Shown here: positions 5,524 to 7,145 of the stretch, piece by piece
Numbering within the stretch: position 1 is the first letter of the stretch
Layout: each line of letters begins with the position of its first letter
Origin: Rhodanobacteraceae bacterium
GTDB taxonomy: Bacteria; Pseudomonadota; Gammaproteobacteria; Xanthomonadales; SZUA-5
Direction of reading: 5' to 3'
DNA length: 7,145 nucleotides
Assembly: GCA_003233535.1 (NCBI GenBank)
Contig: QIMA01000256.1
Span: 1-7,145 of the forward strand
Notes under the pieces: model-generated
Databases searched by the model: none
What the model was told of the DNA's origin: nothing
The model's input: only the letters and a program-made list of their open reading frames with translations
Made by a program: the position numbers and the translations under genes

Positions 5524-7145
5524 ATGCCTCTACGCCTGCTTCCTTACGCGCTGATCGTTGTTGCCCTGATCCTTTCGATCTGGGGTCTGAGCTATTCCGC
5601 TGGATGGTTGATCGCAGTGCTCTTGTTCGGCGCGTTGACGGTTCTGGGGGCCATCGACCTGAGGCAAAACAAATCCGCGGTGCGCACCAATTACCCGGTG
5701 ATCGGTCGCGTGCGCTTTCTGGCCGAAGATCTGCGTCCCTTCGTTCGTCAGTACTTTATCGAAGACGACAACCACGAGGCGCCGTTTAGCTACGCTCAGC
5801 GCACGCTGGTTTATCAGCGCTCACGCAGTGCCCTAGACAAGCTGCCGTTCGGTACCGAGCGCAATGTCTATGCGGCCGGGCATGAATGGATCAACCACTC
5901 GCTGGCGCCTATCGATCCGCAGATCGGCGAGTTTCGCGTCCAGATAGGCGGTGAGCGCTGCAGCAAGCCGTATTCGGCCTCGGTGCTGAATATCTCCGCG
6001 ATGAGCTTCGGTTCGCTGTCGGCCAATGCGGTGCTCGCGCTTAGTCGTGGTGCCGCCCGCGGTGGCTTCTATCACGATACCGGCGAGGGCGGACTGTCCG
6101 ATTACCACCTGGAAGGCGGCGGCGATTTGGTCTGGGAAATCGGCAGCGGCTACTTTAGCTGCCGCAATGAGCAGGGCCAGTTCGACGCCGACGAATTTGC
6201 CAAGCGTGCGCAGCATCCGCGCGTGAAGATGATTGAGATCAAGCTCAGCCAGGGCGCTAAGCCTGGTCATGGCGGCATCTTGCCGGGGCAGAAGGTCAGC
6301 GCGGAAATTGCCCACACGCGAGGCGTTCCGCAAGGTGAGGACTGCGTATCGCCGGCTGCCCACACGGCCTTTTCCACGCCGCTAGAGCTGCTGCAATTCG
6401 CTGACCGTTTGCGCGAACTCTCTGGTGGCAAGCCGGTGGGCTTCAAGCTGGCCATAGGCCACCCCTGGGAGTGGTTTGGAATCGCTAAGGCGATGTTAGA
6501 AAGCAAGCTGCTGCCCGACTTCATCGTCGTCGACGGCGCTGAAGGCGGCACCGGCGCGGCACCCCTGGAGTTTTCCGACAACGTCGGTTTGCCGCTGCGT
6601 GAGGCACTGCTGCTGGTGCATAACACGTTGGTCGGCTGCGGACTGCGCGGGCAGATTAAGATTGGTGCCGCCGGCAAAGTGATCAGCGCCTTCGATATGG
6701 CTCGAACCATGGCGCTGGGTGCCGACTGGTGCAATGCGGCCCGCGGCTTCATGTTCTCGCTCGGCTGCATTCAGTCGCAGCACTGCCATACCGGGCTGTG
6801 CCCCACCGGTGTCGCAACCCAGAACTCGGAGCGGCAAAAGGCGTTGGACGTGACCGACAAGGCATCGCGGGTACAGCAGTTCCATCACAACACGCTGCAT
6901 GCGCTAGGCGAACTGCTCGGTGCCGCCGGCATTAACAATCCAGCGCAGCTGGGCCCCGAGCACATCATGCACCGACTGCCCACCGGCGAAATCCGAGCAT
7001 ATGCCTTTTTCTATCCGCAAATCGCCGAGGGTGCGCTGCTCAGCGGCACTGTTAACCGATCACCCTATCGAGAGTTTTGGGACCAGGCCGACCCCAAACA
7101 ATTCAACCCGCCGCAGGACCTGGCGGCACTGCGGATGAGCAAATC
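5524..7145 (+). CDS. FMN-binding glutamate synthase family protein, membrane-anchored, 3'-truncated by the window edge
   Basis: The frame is open from ATG 5524 to the right edge (540 codons). ATG 5524 is the only usual start, because an in-frame TAG lies at 5437-5439 with no ATG, GTG or TTG between. Residues about 5-20 and 27-44 are two membrane helices. The rest is the synthase domain of glutamate synthase: KPGHGGILPGQKV (246-258), SPAAH (276-280), DGAEGGTGAAP (337-347), GLRGQIKIGAAGK (373-385), then Cys415-x5-Cys421-x4-Cys426, which is the 3Fe-4S ligand spacing of GltB, followed by PTGVATQ. The N-terminal glutaminase domain of full GltB is absent, as in stand-alone relatives such as B. subtilis YerD (about 525 aa), so ammonia cannot come from glutamine within this chain. 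FMN and Fe-S binding are well supported; the substrate of this stand-alone branch is not established, and glutamate synthesis should not be assumed. The length suggests only a few C-terminal residues are missing. Confidence 0.93.
   Translation, partial: MPLRLLPYALIVVALILSIWGLSYSAGWLIAVLLFGALTVLGAIDLRQNKSAVRTNYPVIGRVRFLAEDLRPFVRQYFIEDDNHEAPFSYAQRTLVYQRSRSALDKLPFGTERNVYAAGHEWINHSLAPIDPQIGEFRVQIGGERCSKPYSASVLNISAMSFGSLSANAVLALSRGAARGGFYHDTGEGGLSDYHLEGGGDLVWEIGSGYFSCRNEQGQFDADEFAKRAQHPRVKMIEIKLSQGAKPGHGGILPGQKVSAEIAHTRGVPQGEDCVSPAAHTAFSTPLELLQFADRLRELSGGKPVGFKLAIGHPWEWFGIAKAMLESKLLPDFIVVDGAEGGTGAAPLEFSDNVGLPLREALLLVHNTLVGCGLRGQIKIGAAGKVISAFDMARTMALGADWCNAARGFMFSLGCIQSQHCHTGLCPTGVATQNSERQKALDVTDKASRVQQFHHNTLHALGELLGAAGINNPAQLGPEHIMHRLPTGEIRAYAFFYPQIAEGALLSGTVNRSPYREFWDQADPKQFNPPQDLAALRMSK

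Noticed and set aside
5382..5789. Open frame of 135 codons overlapping the end of the FHA-GGDEF gene and the start of the glutamate synthase-like gene
   Set aside because: Its translation has no recognisable domain and overlaps two well-supported genes; in another frame the same bases encode the membrane helices and N-terminus of the synthase-like protein.
5833..6363. Minus-strand open frame of 176 codons inside the glutamate synthase-like gene
   Set aside because: The + strand frame over the same bases carries the FMN-domain motifs; the minus frame is an antisense shadow.

Overview
The window is a GC-rich, densely coded bacterial segment with all convincing genes on the + strand. Codon use, Shine-Dalgarno-type ribosome binding sites and the family of the last gene fit a Gram-negative proteobacterium, possibly a gammaproteobacterium. 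That assignment is an inference from family resemblance; there is no rRNA or marker gene here to settle it.

Layout. (1) Bases 2-1081 are the C-terminal part of a von Willebrand factor A (VWA)-type protein whose start lies off the left edge. (2) Bases 1078-4224 encode a 1048-residue exported protein. It has a signal peptide, a very large beta-rich periplasmic part built from repeated modules, and three C-terminal membrane helices. Its start codon overlaps the stop of the VWA gene (ATGA), so the two are translationally coupled. (3) Bases 4225-4513 are a non-coding gap. It opens, directly after the stop codon, with a striking perfect inverted repeat (18-bp arms, 3-nt loop, extended by outer pairing). 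It also holds a possible minus-strand micro-ORF with a strong ribosome binding site, and ends in a 22-bp tandem duplication that copies a whole translation-initiation region. (4) Bases 4514-5413 encode an FHA-GGDEF protein. Its catalytic signature is degenerate (GDGEY, with guanine-site residues replaced), but the RxxD inhibitory-site motif is intact at the canonical spacing, which suggests a c-di-GMP receptor rather than a synthase. (5) From base 5524 to the right edge runs a membrane-anchored, glutaminase-less glutamate synthase-like FMN/Fe-S protein. It is almost complete and lacks only its extreme C-terminus.

How they may fit together. The VWA protein and the multi-module envelope protein look like partners in one assembly (coupled translation, adjacent, one exported with its bulk outside the inner membrane). 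The FHA-GGDEF protein looks like a separate signalling gene with its own initiation region: FHA reads phosphothreonine and the degenerate GGDEF probably reads c-di-GMP. The glutamate synthase-like gene is 110 bp downstream in the same direction, and nothing in the sequence ties it functionally to the others. The most unusual material is the repeat-built exported protein with its VWA partner, the degenerate GGDEF domain, and the two structured DNA elements in the 4225-4521 region.
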